64,000 bases of DNA from positions 682,001 to 746,000 of the forward strand of contig OY760134.1 in NCBI GenBank assembly GCA_963663145.1, written 5' to 3'. The position numbers were made by a program, and so were the translations under genes. Origin of the DNA: Azotimanducus sp963663145. Its GTDB lineage: Bacteria > Pseudomonadota > Gammaproteobacteria > Pseudomonadales > Azotimanducaceae. Shown here in pieces: positions 44,758 to 54,131 of the stretch; positions within the stretch are counted from its first letter, which is position 1; each line of letters opens with the position of its first letter. A model generated the notes under the pieces. The model was not told the DNA's origin and ran no database searches. It saw only the letters and a program-made list of their open reading frames with translations.

Positions 44758-44928
44758 TCAGGGTTTCGCCGGGAATTCCTCGCCGGTGCGGCAGTCCAGG
44801 ATTAGTTTGCCGAGCTCCTCCATCCGCCCGTTATCGCCGGGGCGGAAGAGTTCGCCGGCGCATTGTCCGGCGGTCCCGTCTCCGAACTTCCGGACGATCT
44901 GCCGCCGCAGGTGGCCCGGGGATGACAT
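44758..44928 (-). pseudogene. Remnant resembling the C-terminus of Rpn/DUF4351-type proteins
   Basis: A 56-codon frame reading HLRRQIVRKFGDGTAG ... MEELGKLILDCRTGEEF. This pattern (arginine-rich helix, KFG/RFG, then LExxxxxILDxxTxEE) recurs at the C-terminus of Rpn-family and DUF4351 proteins tied to mobile nucleases. The rest of such a gene is missing, and the giant gene ends 60 bases away in the opposite direction. The remainder of 44699-45056 holds nothing I recognise. Confidence 0.3.
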
Positions 44929-45056
44929 CCCGTCACCCCGACCCGATCCTCGATCGGGGAGTAATCGCCTTGTTCTTTCCTTCCCCCTATGCGCGCTGGC
45001 ACCGCCACTATTCATTGCTTGCCAGCCCCGACTGCTTCGCGTATGTTGCCTGCGCC

Positions 45057-45884
45057 ATGTTTTCCCAGCTCATCCACCTCCAGCCGCTCGATGAATCTCG
45101 ATTCGCGGCGCCTTCTTCCCCTGACAAGGGCGAGGGAATCTACGGTGGACAATTCCTCGCCCAAGGCCTCGCCGCGGCACGGGCGACGGTTGCGGACGAC
45201 CGGCAGGTCAATTCGTTGCACGGATACTTCCTACGCGAGGGCGATGTCGACCGCGAACTGGAGATACAGGTGGACCGCCTGCGCGATGGGCGGTCGTTCT
45301 CTTCTCGGCAGGTGGTGGCGGAGCAGGGAGGCAGGATGCTGTTTCGCATGCTGGCTTCCTACCAGGTGCCTGACGATTGCCCCGAGTATTCGGGAGGCAC
45401 CATGCCGGAAGTGCCGCCTGCTGAAGAGGTGCCCTATACCTACGACGAATTCACGCTCGCGCAGACCGGCGAAGATGCTTGGCACGGCGCCGACCGACCC
45501 ATGGATATTCGTTACATCAACCCACCCGGCATCCGAGGCGTGCCGGTGACCGAACCTCAACTCATGTGGATGCGAATTCCAGAGACCTTGCCGGACTCGC
45601 GGCCGATTCATGAAGCGGGGCTCGCCTACCTGTCGGATAGCACGCTGGTGGACCACGTCATGCTGCCGCACGGATTGCGCTGGCAGGACCCGGACCTCGT
45701 GGGTGCCAGCCTCGACCACGCCATGTGGTTTCATCGTCCAGTCCGCGCCGACCAATGGCTGCTGTTTGTCCAGGCGGTCGAAGCCACCGGCCGCGGGCGC
45801 GGACTCGCGCGCGGAAGTTTGTTCACCGAGCAAGGAGCACTCGCCGCCACCTGCATGCAGGAAGGATTGATTCGGTTCCGCTAG
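45057..45884 (+). CDS. tesB: Acyl-CoA thioesterase II
   Basis: A 275-residue double-hotdog thioesterase that releases fatty acids from medium- and long-chain acyl-CoAs. Landmarks: YGGQFLAQGLAAA and LHGYFLREGD in the first hotdog, DRLRDGRSFSSRQVVAEQ, and in the second LDHAMWFHRP and GLARGSLFTEQGALAATCMQEGLIR, including Asp, Ser/Thr and Gln positions of the TesB active site. The ATG at 45057 matches known TesB starts; a 102-residue upstream extension is arginine-rich and is probably not translated. It sits alone between accessory scraps. Confidence 0.93.
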   Translation: MFSQLIHLQPLDESRFAAPSSPDKGEGIYGGQFLAQGLAAARATVADDRQVNSLHGYFLREGDVDRELEIQVDRLRDGRSFSSRQVVAEQGGRMLFRMLASYQVPDDCPEYSGGTMPEVPPAEEVPYTYDEFTLAQTGEDAWHGADRPMDIRYINPPGIRGVPVTEPQLMWMRIPETLPDSRPIHEAGLAYLSDSTLVDHVMLPHGLRWQDPDLVGASLDHAMWFHRPVRADQWLLFVQAVEATGRGRGLARGSLFTEQGALAATCMQEGLIRFR

Positions 45885-46102
45885 GCGAGGCAAGCGCGCC
45901 AGTCAATGCGTCTGCGCGAACTGATTAATCCATCTCATGAGGTGCCGCCGCCTCACGCGTGTGTTCTCAGATGCTCCGCGAAATTGGCAATGGGTACATC
46001 GCAGCACGCAACCAGTCGTACCGCCTCGCGAACTCGAATTGACCCAAGCAGCCATCTCACCGTCTGGCCTGCTTGCGAGTCGGGATGGGGTTGGCACTCT
46101 AG

Positions 46103-46954
46103 GGCCTGTTCACACTAATTGGGGATATCATGGTATCCTTCGTTTCGTTGTCTTTTGCCGGAAAAGTGGAGGGTTGTCAAGCGCATGGAAATCACGGAGG
46201 CACAATTCGAGCGGATCGCCCCCCTGCTTCCGAAGCAGCGGGGAAACGTCAAGGTGTCGAACCTGCAGGTCGTCAACGCAATCCTCCACGTGGCCGAGCA
46301 CGGCTGCAAGTGGCGCGGCCTGCCGGCGCGGTTCGGCAACTGGCACACGATCTACACGCGGATGAGCCGCTGGGCCGGGGGCGGCGTGCTGGACCGGGTG
46401 TTCGAGCAGCTCCAGCGGGACCAGCTGGTGCGCATCAGGGTCGAGGCGCTCGGCCTGGACAGCACCAGCGTCAAGGTGCACCCGGACGGCACGGGGGCCC
46501 GAAAAAAAACGGCGCGCAGTCCATCGGCAAGTCCGGCGGCGGATGGAACACCAAAATTCATATGGTTGCCGCGGATGCCCGAACGGCGGTCGCCTTCGCC
46601 CTCTCCCCCGGCAACGCGCACGACGCCCCGGAGGGCCGCGGGCTCATGAGCCAACCGGAGAGGCCCGCCAACGCCCCGGCGCTCGTCATGGACAAGGCCT
46701 GCGAGGACAACGCCACCCGCCAGCTGGCCCCCGACCTCGGCTTCGACCCCGTCGTCCCGCCGAAGAGCAGCCGCGTCGATCCCTAGGAGTACAACCGGGA
46801 GCTGTACAAGCGGCGCAACGAGGTCGAGCGGCTCTTCCGGCGCCTCAAGGGCTTCCGGCGCATCTTCTCCCGCTTCGAGAAGCTCGACGTCATGTTCCTC
46901 GGCTTCATCGTCTTCGCGCTCATCGTTGAGGCACTGCGATAGTGTTAACACGCC
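46103..46954 (+). mobile_element. IS5-family (IS427-like) insertion sequence, decayed
   Basis: An 852-bp element bounded by 15-bp imperfect inverted repeats, GGCCTGTTCACACTA on the left and GGCGTGTTAACACTA (reverse complement) on the right, matching at 13 positions. A CTAG target duplication flanks it at 46099-46102 and 46955-46958, agreeing with the YTAR target preference of IS5 elements. It encodes a two-frame transposase with an internal stop. Size and layout fit the IS427 subgroup. Confidence 0.88.
46185..46942 (+). pseudogene. IS5-family transposase, frameshifted, with internal TAG
   Basis: The first frame from ATG 46185 carries the DUF4096-like N-terminus (ITEAQFERIAPLLP, CKWRGLPARFGNWHTIY) and the first catalytic Asp (LGLDSTSVKVHP). 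At an A8 run (46502-46509) a -1 shift joins a second frame with KIHMVAADARTAV and the second Asp (MDKACEDNATRQL). That frame is cut by TAG at 46784-46786, where relatives usually have Trp before EYNRELYKRRNEVERLFRRL, which holds the catalytic Glu. The frameshift is normal for this subgroup; the TAG is probably an inactivating mutation. Ends at TAG 46940-46942. Confidence 0.88.
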
Positions 46955-47243
46955 CTAGTTCATGCAGCAATTCAACCCCGGAGGTACGCTCCGACATCCT
47001 CGTGCGATAGGCGCCCACATATGCGCCAACGATAGACACGGCGTCTTCCCTCTGCCGGGGTGCGACAAGCGTCTTTTGGTTTGCCAGAAACTCCTCGCGA
47101 GATCGCAACGACTTGCTGGACTTGGACGGCCAGAGAGTCATCGACTAGCTACCGCAGGTTGTTTTTTCTCGAAAGAATCCTAGTTTCGATGAATTCGCAT
47201 AGGCTGTCTGGCAATGCTCGGTGACTTATTCCAAGAACGGCAT

Positions 47244-47602
47244 TGGTGGAGGCGGCGGGAATCGAACCCGCGTCCGCCGGGCTTTGGTCTTGAGGCGCTA
47301 CATGCTTAGTTCGCTTGGGGTTTTACGGGCTTCGGAAACAACGAACGCTCCGAGTCTCAACCCGAACTTTGTTTAGCATGGCCCGTGCGGGATGAAGCCA
47401 TGCGATCCCGCGAAGTCGACTCTCGGTGACCGGTGCCGCGGGCATCGCCGACCTGAGAGCTAGCCGCGTCTTTAAGCAGCTAGGGCGTAGTTTTCGTCGT
47501 TGGCAACTATCAGCCATTGCAACGGTTGATTAACGAGAGCCGTTACCCTCTCGACATGCTCCCCAAGACCTCGGAACCGGCGTCGAATCCATGATCGCCC
47601 CC
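47244..47602 (-). ncRNA. ssrA: Transfer-messenger RNA
   Basis: A 359-base tmRNA. The 5' end GGGGGCG pairs with CGCCTCC before the encoded CCA; the tRNA-like T-loop reads TTCGATT, and the mRNA-like part encodes the tag ANDENYALAA ending TAA. It rescues stalled ribosomes with SmpB and marks the products for ClpXP. smpB is not in the window. A TAGAAT hexamer on the minus strand at 47627-47632 may be its -10 box. The 3' flank holds the IS-interrupted ORF. Confidence 0.96.
47472..47504 (-). CDS. tmRNA tag peptide
   Basis: Ten codons, ANDENYALAA, then TAA; the resume codon is GCC at 47504-47502. The terminal LAA is the ClpX/ClpA recognition end, identical to the E. coli type. Confidence 0.93.
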   Translation of the reverse strand, partial: ANDENYALAA

Positions 47603-47771
47603 AAGACTTGGTTGTCTTGATTCGCTATTCTACCTCTTTGACGAGGAAGTCCTGCCTCAAGGCGTAAAATTCTCCAAAAGTCGCACATTCGGGCGGCGGA
47701 CACGCTGCACAACAATAGCGTCTATTGATAAACTGCACTATTGACTTGACGCCTTTGCGCATTTTCCACCT

Positions 47772-48827
47772 ATGCTCAATATTCTGCGCGGATTCATGTC
47801 CTCGGATTTGTCGATTGACCTCGGCACCGCCAATACGCTGATCTACAAGCGCGGAGAAGGGATTGTCCTCAACGAGCCCTCGGTGGTGGCCATCGCCGAG
47901 GTGCAGGGTCAAAAGGTCGTGGTGTCGGTAGGTTCCGAAGCCAAGAAAATGCTTGGCAAGACACCACGCGGCCTTGAGGCGATTCGTCCCTTGAAGGATG
48001 GCGTTATCGCTGAAATAGGTGTGACCGAACAGCTCTTGAAGGCATTGCTCGGGCGCGTGAACAAGCGCTCCATGCTCTTTCCGAAGCCCGGACCTCGCGT
48101 GCTTGTGTGCGTGCCCTGCAAGGCCACTGAAGTTGAGAGACGCGCCATTCGCGAGTCGGTGTACACCGCTGGTGCGCGTGAAGTGATCCTGATTGAAGAG
48201 CCCATCGCCGCTGCGCTCGGGGCTGGCCTACCATTGAACGAAGCGCATGGAAAGGTTGTGGTGGATATCGGCGGCGGCACCACCGAAATTGCGGTGATCT
48301 CGCTCGATGGCATCGTCTATTCCGAGACCTTGAGGGTGGGTGGTGACCATTTCGACCGTGCCATCGTCAGTTTTCTGCGCGAGAAATACCAAGTGCAAAT
48401 CGGCGAAACCTCCGCCGAAGAAATCAAGATCGAACTGGGCACCGCGTGCGAACCTCAATCAAAAGATGAAGTGCGACGAATCGATGTACGCGGCCTCAAT
48501 CTCTCTAAGGGGCTTCCCGAACGGATCATGATCACTTCGACCGATGTCTGGTCGGCTTTGCGCAGCGAGCTTGCGCAGATCGTGCGCGGGGTGAAATTGG
48601 CGCTTGAGAACTCCCCACCGGAGCTTGTGGCAGACATCGTTGACAGCGGCATAGTGCTCACCGGAGGCGGTGCGCTCATCGCCAATATTGATCAGCTCAT
48701 CTCCAGTCAGACTTCCGTGCCCACGGTTCTGGCGGACGATGCCTTGACTTGTGTGGCTCGTGGCGGCGGAGTGGCGCTGGAACTCATGGATCAGGCAAGT
48801 CGCTGGCGAGTATTGACGACTCAGTAA
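47772..48827 (+). CDS. mreB: Rod-shape actin homologue MreB
   Basis: 351 residues of the bacterial actin that organises lateral wall synthesis. The phosphate-binding loops SIDLGTANTLIY and DIGGGTTEIAVISLDG, the EEPIAAALGAGLP stretch and the GIVLTGGGALI motif are all intact. Length close to E. coli MreB (347). It opens the mreBCD-yhdP-tldD-tldE run, facing away from ssrA. Confidence 0.97.
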   Translation: MLNILRGFMSSDLSIDLGTANTLIYKRGEGIVLNEPSVVAIAEVQGQKVVVSVGSEAKKMLGKTPRGLEAIRPLKDGVIAEIGVTEQLLKALLGRVNKRSMLFPKPGPRVLVCVPCKATEVERRAIRESVYTAGAREVILIEEPIAAALGAGLPLNEAHGKVVVDIGGGTTEIAVISLDGIVYSETLRVGGDHFDRAIVSFLREKYQVQIGETSAEEIKIELGTACEPQSKDEVRRIDVRGLNLSKGLPERIMITSTDVWSALRSELAQIVRGVKLALENSPPELVADIVDSGIVLTGGGALIANIDQLISSQTSVPTVLADDALTCVARGGGVALELMDQASRWRVLTTQ

Positions 48828-48866
48828 CACATTGGGACACTCTGTCCTTGTAAACTTGGTCGGGAC

Positions 48867-49691
48867 ATGCACGGAAGAGCGCCCACAGCCAAAAGGCCCC
48901 GTCGCGGAACGCTGATGCTTGGCCTGTTATCCGCCTTTCTGTTGATGGTCGACTTGACCAGCGGCGTCATGGGCACCCCGCGCCTCGTCGTGTCCACGCT
49001 TGTGAGTCCGCTTGTGTATATTGCCGAAGCGGTGACTTCACTTGACGATCTCGTAGATGAGCTATTGCTCGCTCCGGGCGCGCGAGTGACCGAGCGTCGC
49101 GACCTGAATCGAGAATTGGTTGCCTTGCGAACGCGGTTACTGGAACTCGAAGTGGTCAATGCGGAAAACGAGCGCCTTCGCGGCCTCTTGGGAGGCGTGG
49201 CGCGCTTGGACCTGAACATGGTGGTGGCGGACGTGATCGCCTTCACTTCGGGACCCGGTGGAAGTATGGTGACTATTGATGTCGGAGAAGTGCACTCGGT
49301 GAATCTAGGGGACCCGGTGATCGATGGCGCAGGCTTGTGCGGGCAGGTGGTTGGTGCCGGATTAACGAGCGCGCAAGTGTTGTTGCTGACCGATCCGTCG
49401 CATAGCGTTCCGGTGGTGATTGAGCGCACGGGCGTACAAGGTATTGTGACCGGAACCGGCGGCGATGGGTTCGTCGAGCTCGAAGGCATATCGAGGATTG
49501 CGGATGTGCAGGTTGGGGACATCATGGTGACCTCGGGACTGGGGGGGCGTTTCCCCTACGGCTATCCAGTGGCTCAAGTCGTGTCTTTTGTGGTGGATGA
49601 TCCTGTGAGCGGCATGAGAGTATATGCGGAGCCACTAGCGAATCCCGCTATCAGCCGCCATCTGATCGTCCTGCGAAGCCAAGATGCCTAG
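48867..49691 (+). CDS. mreC: Rod-shape protein MreC
   Basis: 274 residues: basic cytoplasmic start, one membrane helix (LMLGLLSAFLLMVDL), a coiled coil (RDLNRELVALRTRLLELE) and two periplasmic beta domains with GDPVIDGAGLCGQVVG and LLTDPSHSVPV. It bridges MreB and the PBP2-RodA machinery. Length is shorter than E. coli MreC (367), lacking the variable C-terminal tail. Confidence 0.93.
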   Translation: MHGRAPTAKRPRRGTLMLGLLSAFLLMVDLTSGVMGTPRLVVSTLVSPLVYIAEAVTSLDDLVDELLLAPGARVTERRDLNRELVALRTRLLELEVVNAENERLRGLLGGVARLDLNMVVADVIAFTSGPGGSMVTIDVGEVHSVNLGDPVIDGAGLCGQVVGAGLTSAQVLLLTDPSHSVPVVIERTGVQGIVTGTGGDGFVELEGISRIADVQVGDIMVTSGLGGRFPYGYPVAQVVSFVVDDPVSGMRVYAEPLANPAISRHLIVLRSQDA

Positions 49692-49764
49692 GGGATTTTT
49701 GTGCAGGTATGGGCGTATCAGCAAGGTTCGCAACGCGGCACATTGACCGAGCGTAGAAAGTAGC

Positions 49765-50271
49765 GTGCAGCAAGAAGAAGTCGCCTCATTCCAATTCGCG
49801 TTTTCCATGATCGGCGGCCTGTTTCTGTATGTTTTGGCTGCCCCGTTGTTTGACCCCTCGGTTCCCTATGGGAACTGGCTGCGCGTGGAATGGATACCCC
49901 TGTTGCTGTTCTTTTGGGGGCAGCGACAACCAAATTGGCCCCCCCTGTGGGTCCCTTGGCTGTGCGGACTGTTGCTTGATGTCTTGCGGGGCGATCCTCT
50001 TGGACTCAACGCGCTCTGTTTCCTCGGCATGGCTTGGTTCATCTCGGCGCGCTTCGAGTGGTTTCGGACGCTCTCGCTGATCGAGCAATGCTTGGCCTTG
50101 TTCCTATGCCTCTGTTTCTATGCGCTTATCAGTCTAGGGGTACTGCTGTTCGCGGGACGTGCGCTTGGAGATTGGTGGTTCGCGGTGCTGCCACCCATCA
50201 TCACGGCCGCCCTCTGGCCACTCTCGTTTGTACTACTGGTGCGCATACATTCAAGGGCGCTCAATGTCTGA
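49765..50271 (+). CDS. mreD: Rod-shape protein MreD
   Basis: A 168-residue integral membrane protein with about five helices and the family motif GLLLDVLRGDPLGLNAL. It starts from GTG at 49765 with only a weak ribosome site, 73 bases after mreC. Its last eight bases overlap yhdP, so maf and rng, which follow mreD in E. coli, are absent. Confidence 0.9.
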   Translation: MQQEEVASFQFAFSMIGGLFLYVLAAPLFDPSVPYGNWLRVEWIPLLLFFWGQRQPNWPPLWVPWLCGLLLDVLRGDPLGLNALCFLGMAWFISARFEWFRTLSLIEQCLALFLCLCFYALISLGVLLFAGRALGDWWFAVLPPIITAALWPLSFVLLVRIHSRALNV

Positions 50272-53200
50272 CGAGTCGCCTTGCCCGGATGTTCCATCCC
50301 TTTCAAAGCGGGTACTGAAGCGGATATTCGGCAACCGCCTTGCCACCTTTCTGGCTTGGGCACTCTTGGCCTCCGGACTGGCCTTGCTTGGCATGAGAGC
50401 CTCCATGAACCTCGTACCCTTGCTCGAAGACGAGGCGAATGCGTGGCTGCGGGAACGGTTCGATGCGCGCTTGTTTGGCCTTCACGCGGACTGGCACGGC
50501 GTCACCCCAAGGCTGCACATCCATTCCATACTCTTCAGGCGCGGCGCGATTGAAGATATCCAAGTGGGTTTCGACTTGGGTTCGAGTCTCTGGACACGCT
50601 CGCCAAGAGTCAGCGCGTTCGAGATAGGGAACGCGGAAATCAATTTTCCCGAGGATTTCGACCTCATCAATTTTCTGCTTAAGCAAGAAGGCCAGTTTGA
50701 TCTGATGTCGATGTTCGAGGACGCAGAACTGCTTTCCGGCAACTTGGTCATGCGGGTCGGAGAAGACTCAGAGGCTTTGGTGCTGCGATGGTCGATGCAA
50801 GCCAGCGGAATGAACAGGGGGTGTGTTCAACTGCTGGCGCAAAGCCATGCTTCGGGAGAAGGTTTGGTCATGAGTTACGACCTTGACCATAGCCTCTTTG
50901 ATCGCCGATTCGAAGGCAGTTTCTGGGCACACGGACGACTGCACATCCCGGATTCGTTTACTTCGTTGCTCGGAACCTCTGGAGCCATCTCTTCACTCGA
51001 TGCCGAAATGAGAATTCTCGAAGGCCGTTTGTCGGCCCTCGCCAAAGCTGATGCGCGGAATCTTCGGGTGGGGAGCTATCTGATTGACCATGTGGAGCTG
51101 CTTGCCAAGGGCAAGGGTACGCCTTGGCTTGTCGAAGGAGAATTAGGCAAAGCATTGTTTCAGAGCGGCGATGTGTCCTTCGATCTGGAGGGCACCCTAT
51201 TCAGCTTTGATGAACATTGGCAATGGAATTTTAACTTTCCCGCGCTGTTGTTCCAGCAATTGGCAGATTTTGCGGTCGCTGCGGCGCGCGAAGACACCGC
51301 CTTGGCGCGCTGGTCCGAGCGCTTCGCGCCCGAGGGAGCCCTCTCTGACATCATCGGCCGCAAATCAAAGGGCGAACCCTTGGTACTTGCCGCCAGCTTT
51401 CATGAGCTTTCTGCGGATTCGTGGATGGGCAGTCCGGCCATCGAACAAATGGCTGGTCGCCTCGTGTTTGCTGCCGGAAAGGCAAGGGCCATCGCCGAGT
51501 CCCCGGTCGCGATCATCGAGCTTCCGAAACTCTTTGATCAGTCATTCGAAGGCGGCAGAACCAGTGGAGAAGTTTGGGCGATGTTCTTGCCGCAATACGC
51601 TGGCATACGGGGATTCGATCTTCGTTCGGAGCTGCCTCGCGGAGGCAGTCTTGTCATCAATCTCAATTATTCCGGACCGAGGGATCCGGATGAGCGGCAA
51701 ATTTCGGGCAGGATAGCGGCGCAAGGCCTCATTGCCGAGGATGCGCTTGCGTTTCTTCCCAAGCGCTTAGATCAGGGCATGAAGGATTGGTTGCGTCGGG
51801 GTGTTCGAGGGGGCGTGCTTGATCGAGGTGAAATTCTGCTGAGCGGATATGTGCGACGCCGGCCCGAAGTGCCCAGCCTTTCTATGGAAATGTGGGCGGA
51901 TTGGGTTGACGGCACGCTCGCCTACCACCCACAATGGCCGAATGCCGAAGCGATTTCGGCACGGGTGGAACTCATAGGGGGAAGGCTCAAGGGAAATGTG
52001 AAGCGGGCTAGGATGCTTGGTGCGCTGATCGAAGACTTGCGGCTCAAAATGCCATGGAAGGGGCGGCGGTTTGATCTCAATGACTCTGGTGTCTCGCCTG
52101 CCGATGTGTTTGTGGAGTTGATTGGTAACACGCCGTTCGGCCGTGTGGCGCTCGGAAAAGTCGGTGAGGTAGATGCCCAAGGGCAAGTGGCATATCGCAT
52201 GAGCGCCAGCCTGCCGCTTGATTTCGAATCCTCGGGCATCGAGTTTGCGCTTGATTTGAATCTTCAAGGGGTGGATCTGAGTTTCCCGCAACTAATGGCG
52301 AGCCGCCCTGAAGCTTTGCTTAGCGCGCTAGCGGGGAATCTCTCCTACCGGTTTCCAGATCAGCTCTCTGGCGATGGCATTCAAGGTTTCCTGTTTGGGC
52401 AGCCTGCGACCATCAGCCTTCGTACCGATGCGCTTTCAGTCGATGGAGGCCGGCCTCTTCAAGTTGAGCTCCGTTCTCGTATCGATCATGGCGCACTGAA
52501 TGCCTTCTCAGGCCGAATACTCCCACTGACCGGAGTAGCCGACTACGCCGCACTGGTTGAGCTTGATCCGAATGGGCAGGTATCACCGCGAGTCCGGGCT
52601 CGCTCCGAGCTTCGCGGCATTGAGGCGCGCATTCCGGGTGGACTCGGAAAGCTTGCGGACGAATCGGTGCCCTTCTTGATGGACTTGACCGTTGACGAGG
52701 GGTTGAGTTCCGGAGAGGCCCTATTCTCATTGGCGGATCGGGTTGGCGGGCTGCTGACTTGGCGGAATCTTGGAGCGACCGACCCGCAGATATCCGGAAC
52801 GCTTGCCTTTGGACCAGCGCATTCGCAGGTGGAGGTGGCGCGTCGCGATGCGCAAGATGTGAGAATACGTGGGAGCCTTCCCGAGCTTGTCTTGAGTGAT
52901 CTGGGCAGCTTCGCTTCGGCACATAATGATTTCCCGCTCGTTGACGTCAGTGTTGAGGGCTTACGGCTTGGTCGGCTGACGCTCGGCCAAACCATGCTGG
53001 AGAACCTCACCATCCACGGCTCGATGGGCGCTACGGGGTTCGATCTCAGCTTTGCAGGGGAGAGCCTTGAAGGCAGTTGGACATCCGCTCGCCAAGATGT
53101 TTCGAAATTGGAATTCAATCGAATTCATCTTCAGCCCTTGAGCCAAGACGAAACGCGCGTTGCGGACCTCATTGAAGATCTGGATCTGAAGTCGTTACCG

Positions 53201-54097
53201 GAAGTCGATCTATCCGCGCGGTCAATCAAGATTGGTGAGAATGATTACGGCGCTTGGCGGCTCGGGCTGCGGCAACTCGAAGACGGCGTGAGACTTGTGA
53301 ATGTGCAGGCCGAATTACGGGGGCTGACCATCCGCGCGCAAAAAGATCTGATTTGGCGGCAGCTCGCGGACGGCGGACATGAGACGCGGTTTGTGGGCGA
53401 ATTGATCACCGATGATCTCGCCGATGCCATGGCACAGTGGGGTTTTGCTCCGAGCGTTGAGGCTGAACGTGCGCAGCTCACTGCCAATTTGCGTTGGCCG
53501 GAGGTGCCTTGGCAACCGAAGCTTGAGGCATTGAACGGAGAGATGAGTCTCATCATTCGGCGTGGGCGGTTCCGCGACTTCGACCCAGGTGCCGGGATGA
53601 AGCTCTTGAGCTTGCTCGACTTTAACGCGTTCATTAGTAGGCTGACGCTTGATTTCTCCGATGTTTTTGACGAGGGCGTGGCCTTCGACGAGGTGAACGT
53701 CAAGAGTCAGTTCGAAAATGGAAAGATGCGCATGCTTGAGCCGGCCAAGATCGACGGGAACGGCGGACAATTTCTCATCAACGGCAGCATTGATCTTGAG
53801 ACGCAAGAACTTGACAACCAGTTGGAAGCCACGCTCAAAATCAGTCGCAGTCTTCCTTGGTTGGCCACTTATCTGGCGCTGCTTGGCAATCCGGTCACCG
53901 GCCTTTCCGTGGTCGTCGCCGAACGTGTCTTGCGGGATCGAATAGAAGACGTGAGTACTGCACGCTACTATGTGACCGGAACCCTTAACGAACCGGTCTT
54001 TTCTTTGTCCGAAGTTGAAGAGCCGGAGCCCGTCCCAGAGGAATTGATCAACCCGGATGCGTCGGGCGAGGAGCCTTCGACTTCAAGACATCCCTAG
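50264..54097 (+). CDS. yhdP: AsmA-like envelope protein YhdP
   Basis: 1277 residues (E. coli 1266) with an N-terminal membrane anchor (LATFLAWALLASGLALLGM) and a long periplasmic beta-rich body of the DUF3971/AsmA type. YhdP, with TamB and YdbH, moves phospholipids to the outer membrane as a bridge-like protein. The ATG at 50264 overlaps mreD; the C-terminus includes the conserved FRDFDPGAGMKLLSLLDF segment and ends in an acidic, proline-rich tail. Confidence 0.92.
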   Translation: MSDESPCPDVPSLSKRVLKRIFGNRLATFLAWALLASGLALLGMRASMNLVPLLEDEANAWLRERFDARLFGLHADWHGVTPRLHIHSILFRRGAIEDIQVGFDLGSSLWTRSPRVSAFEIGNAEINFPEDFDLINFLLKQEGQFDLMSMFEDAELLSGNLVMRVGEDSEALVLRWSMQASGMNRGCVQLLAQSHASGEGLVMSYDLDHSLFDRRFEGSFWAHGRLHIPDSFTSLLGTSGAISSLDAEMRILEGRLSALAKADARNLRVGSYLIDHVELLAKGKGTPWLVEGELGKALFQSGDVSFDLEGTLFSFDEHWQWNFNFPALLFQQLADFAVAAAREDTALARWSERFAPEGALSDIIGRKSKGEPLVLAASFHELSADSWMGSPAIEQMAGRLVFAAGKARAIAESPVAIIELPKLFDQSFEGGRTSGEVWAMFLPQYAGIRGFDLRSELPRGGSLVINLNYSGPRDPDERQISGRIAAQGLIAEDALAFLPKRLDQGMKDWLRRGVRGGVLDRGEILLSGYVRRRPEVPSLSMEMWADWVDGTLAYHPQWPNAEAISARVELIGGRLKGNVKRARMLGALIEDLRLKMPWKGRRFDLNDSGVSPADVFVELIGNTPFGRVALGKVGEVDAQGQVAYRMSASLPLDFESSGIEFALDLNLQGVDLSFPQLMASRPEALLSALAGNLSYRFPDQLSGDGIQGFLFGQPATISLRTDALSVDGGRPLQVELRSRIDHGALNAFSGRILPLTGVADYAALVELDPNGQVSPRVRARSELRGIEARIPGGLGKLADESVPFLMDLTVDEGLSSGEALFSLADRVGGLLTWRNLGATDPQISGTLAFGPAHSQVEVARRDAQDVRIRGSLPELVLSDLGSFASAHNDFPLVDVSVEGLRLGRLTLGQTMLENLTIHGSMGATGFDLSFAGESLEGSWTSARQDVSKLEFNRIHLQPLSQDETRVADLIEDLDLKSLPEVDLSARSIKIGENDYGAWRLGLRQLEDGVRLVNVQAELRGLTIRAQKDLIWRQLADGGHETRFVGELITDDLADAMAQWGFAPSVEAERAQLTANLRWPEVPWQPKLEALNGEMSLIIRRGRFRDFDPGAGMKLLSLLDFNAFISRLTLDFSDVFDEGVAFDEVNVKSQFENGKMRMLEPAKIDGNGGQFLINGSIDLETQELDNQLEATLKISRSLPWLATYLALLGNPVTGLSVVVAERVLRDRIEDVSTARYYVTGTLNEPVFSLSEVEEPEPVPEELINPDASGEEPSTSRHP

Positions 54098-54131
54098 GAC
54101 GACATCCGAGAACTATCACGAGACCTGAGAA

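Larger units (their letters stand above)
45953..47141 (-). pseudogene. 110-codon ORF split by the IS element
   Basis: Reading leftward from ATG 47141 to 46955 and then from 46098 to a TGA at 45953, that is, removing the IS and one CTAG target copy, gives one continuous 110-residue frame with no stop. The join falls in ELLHELECQPHP. The product is mostly charged and helical (SREEFLANQKTLVAPRQRED; VRWLLGSIRVREAVRLVACC); I recognise no family. An in-frame TAG lies just upstream of the ATG, so this is the longest start. It lies directly downstream of ssrA on the same strand, a common integration site. Confidence 0.55.

Noticed and set aside
44751..45056. 102-residue N-terminal extension of tesB
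   Set aside because: Arginine-rich and unlike any thioesterase start; ATG at 45057 matches the family.
46962..47183. 73-codon plus-strand frame between the IS and ssrA
   Set aside because: The minus strand carries the better-supported IS-interrupted ORF; this frame has no motif.
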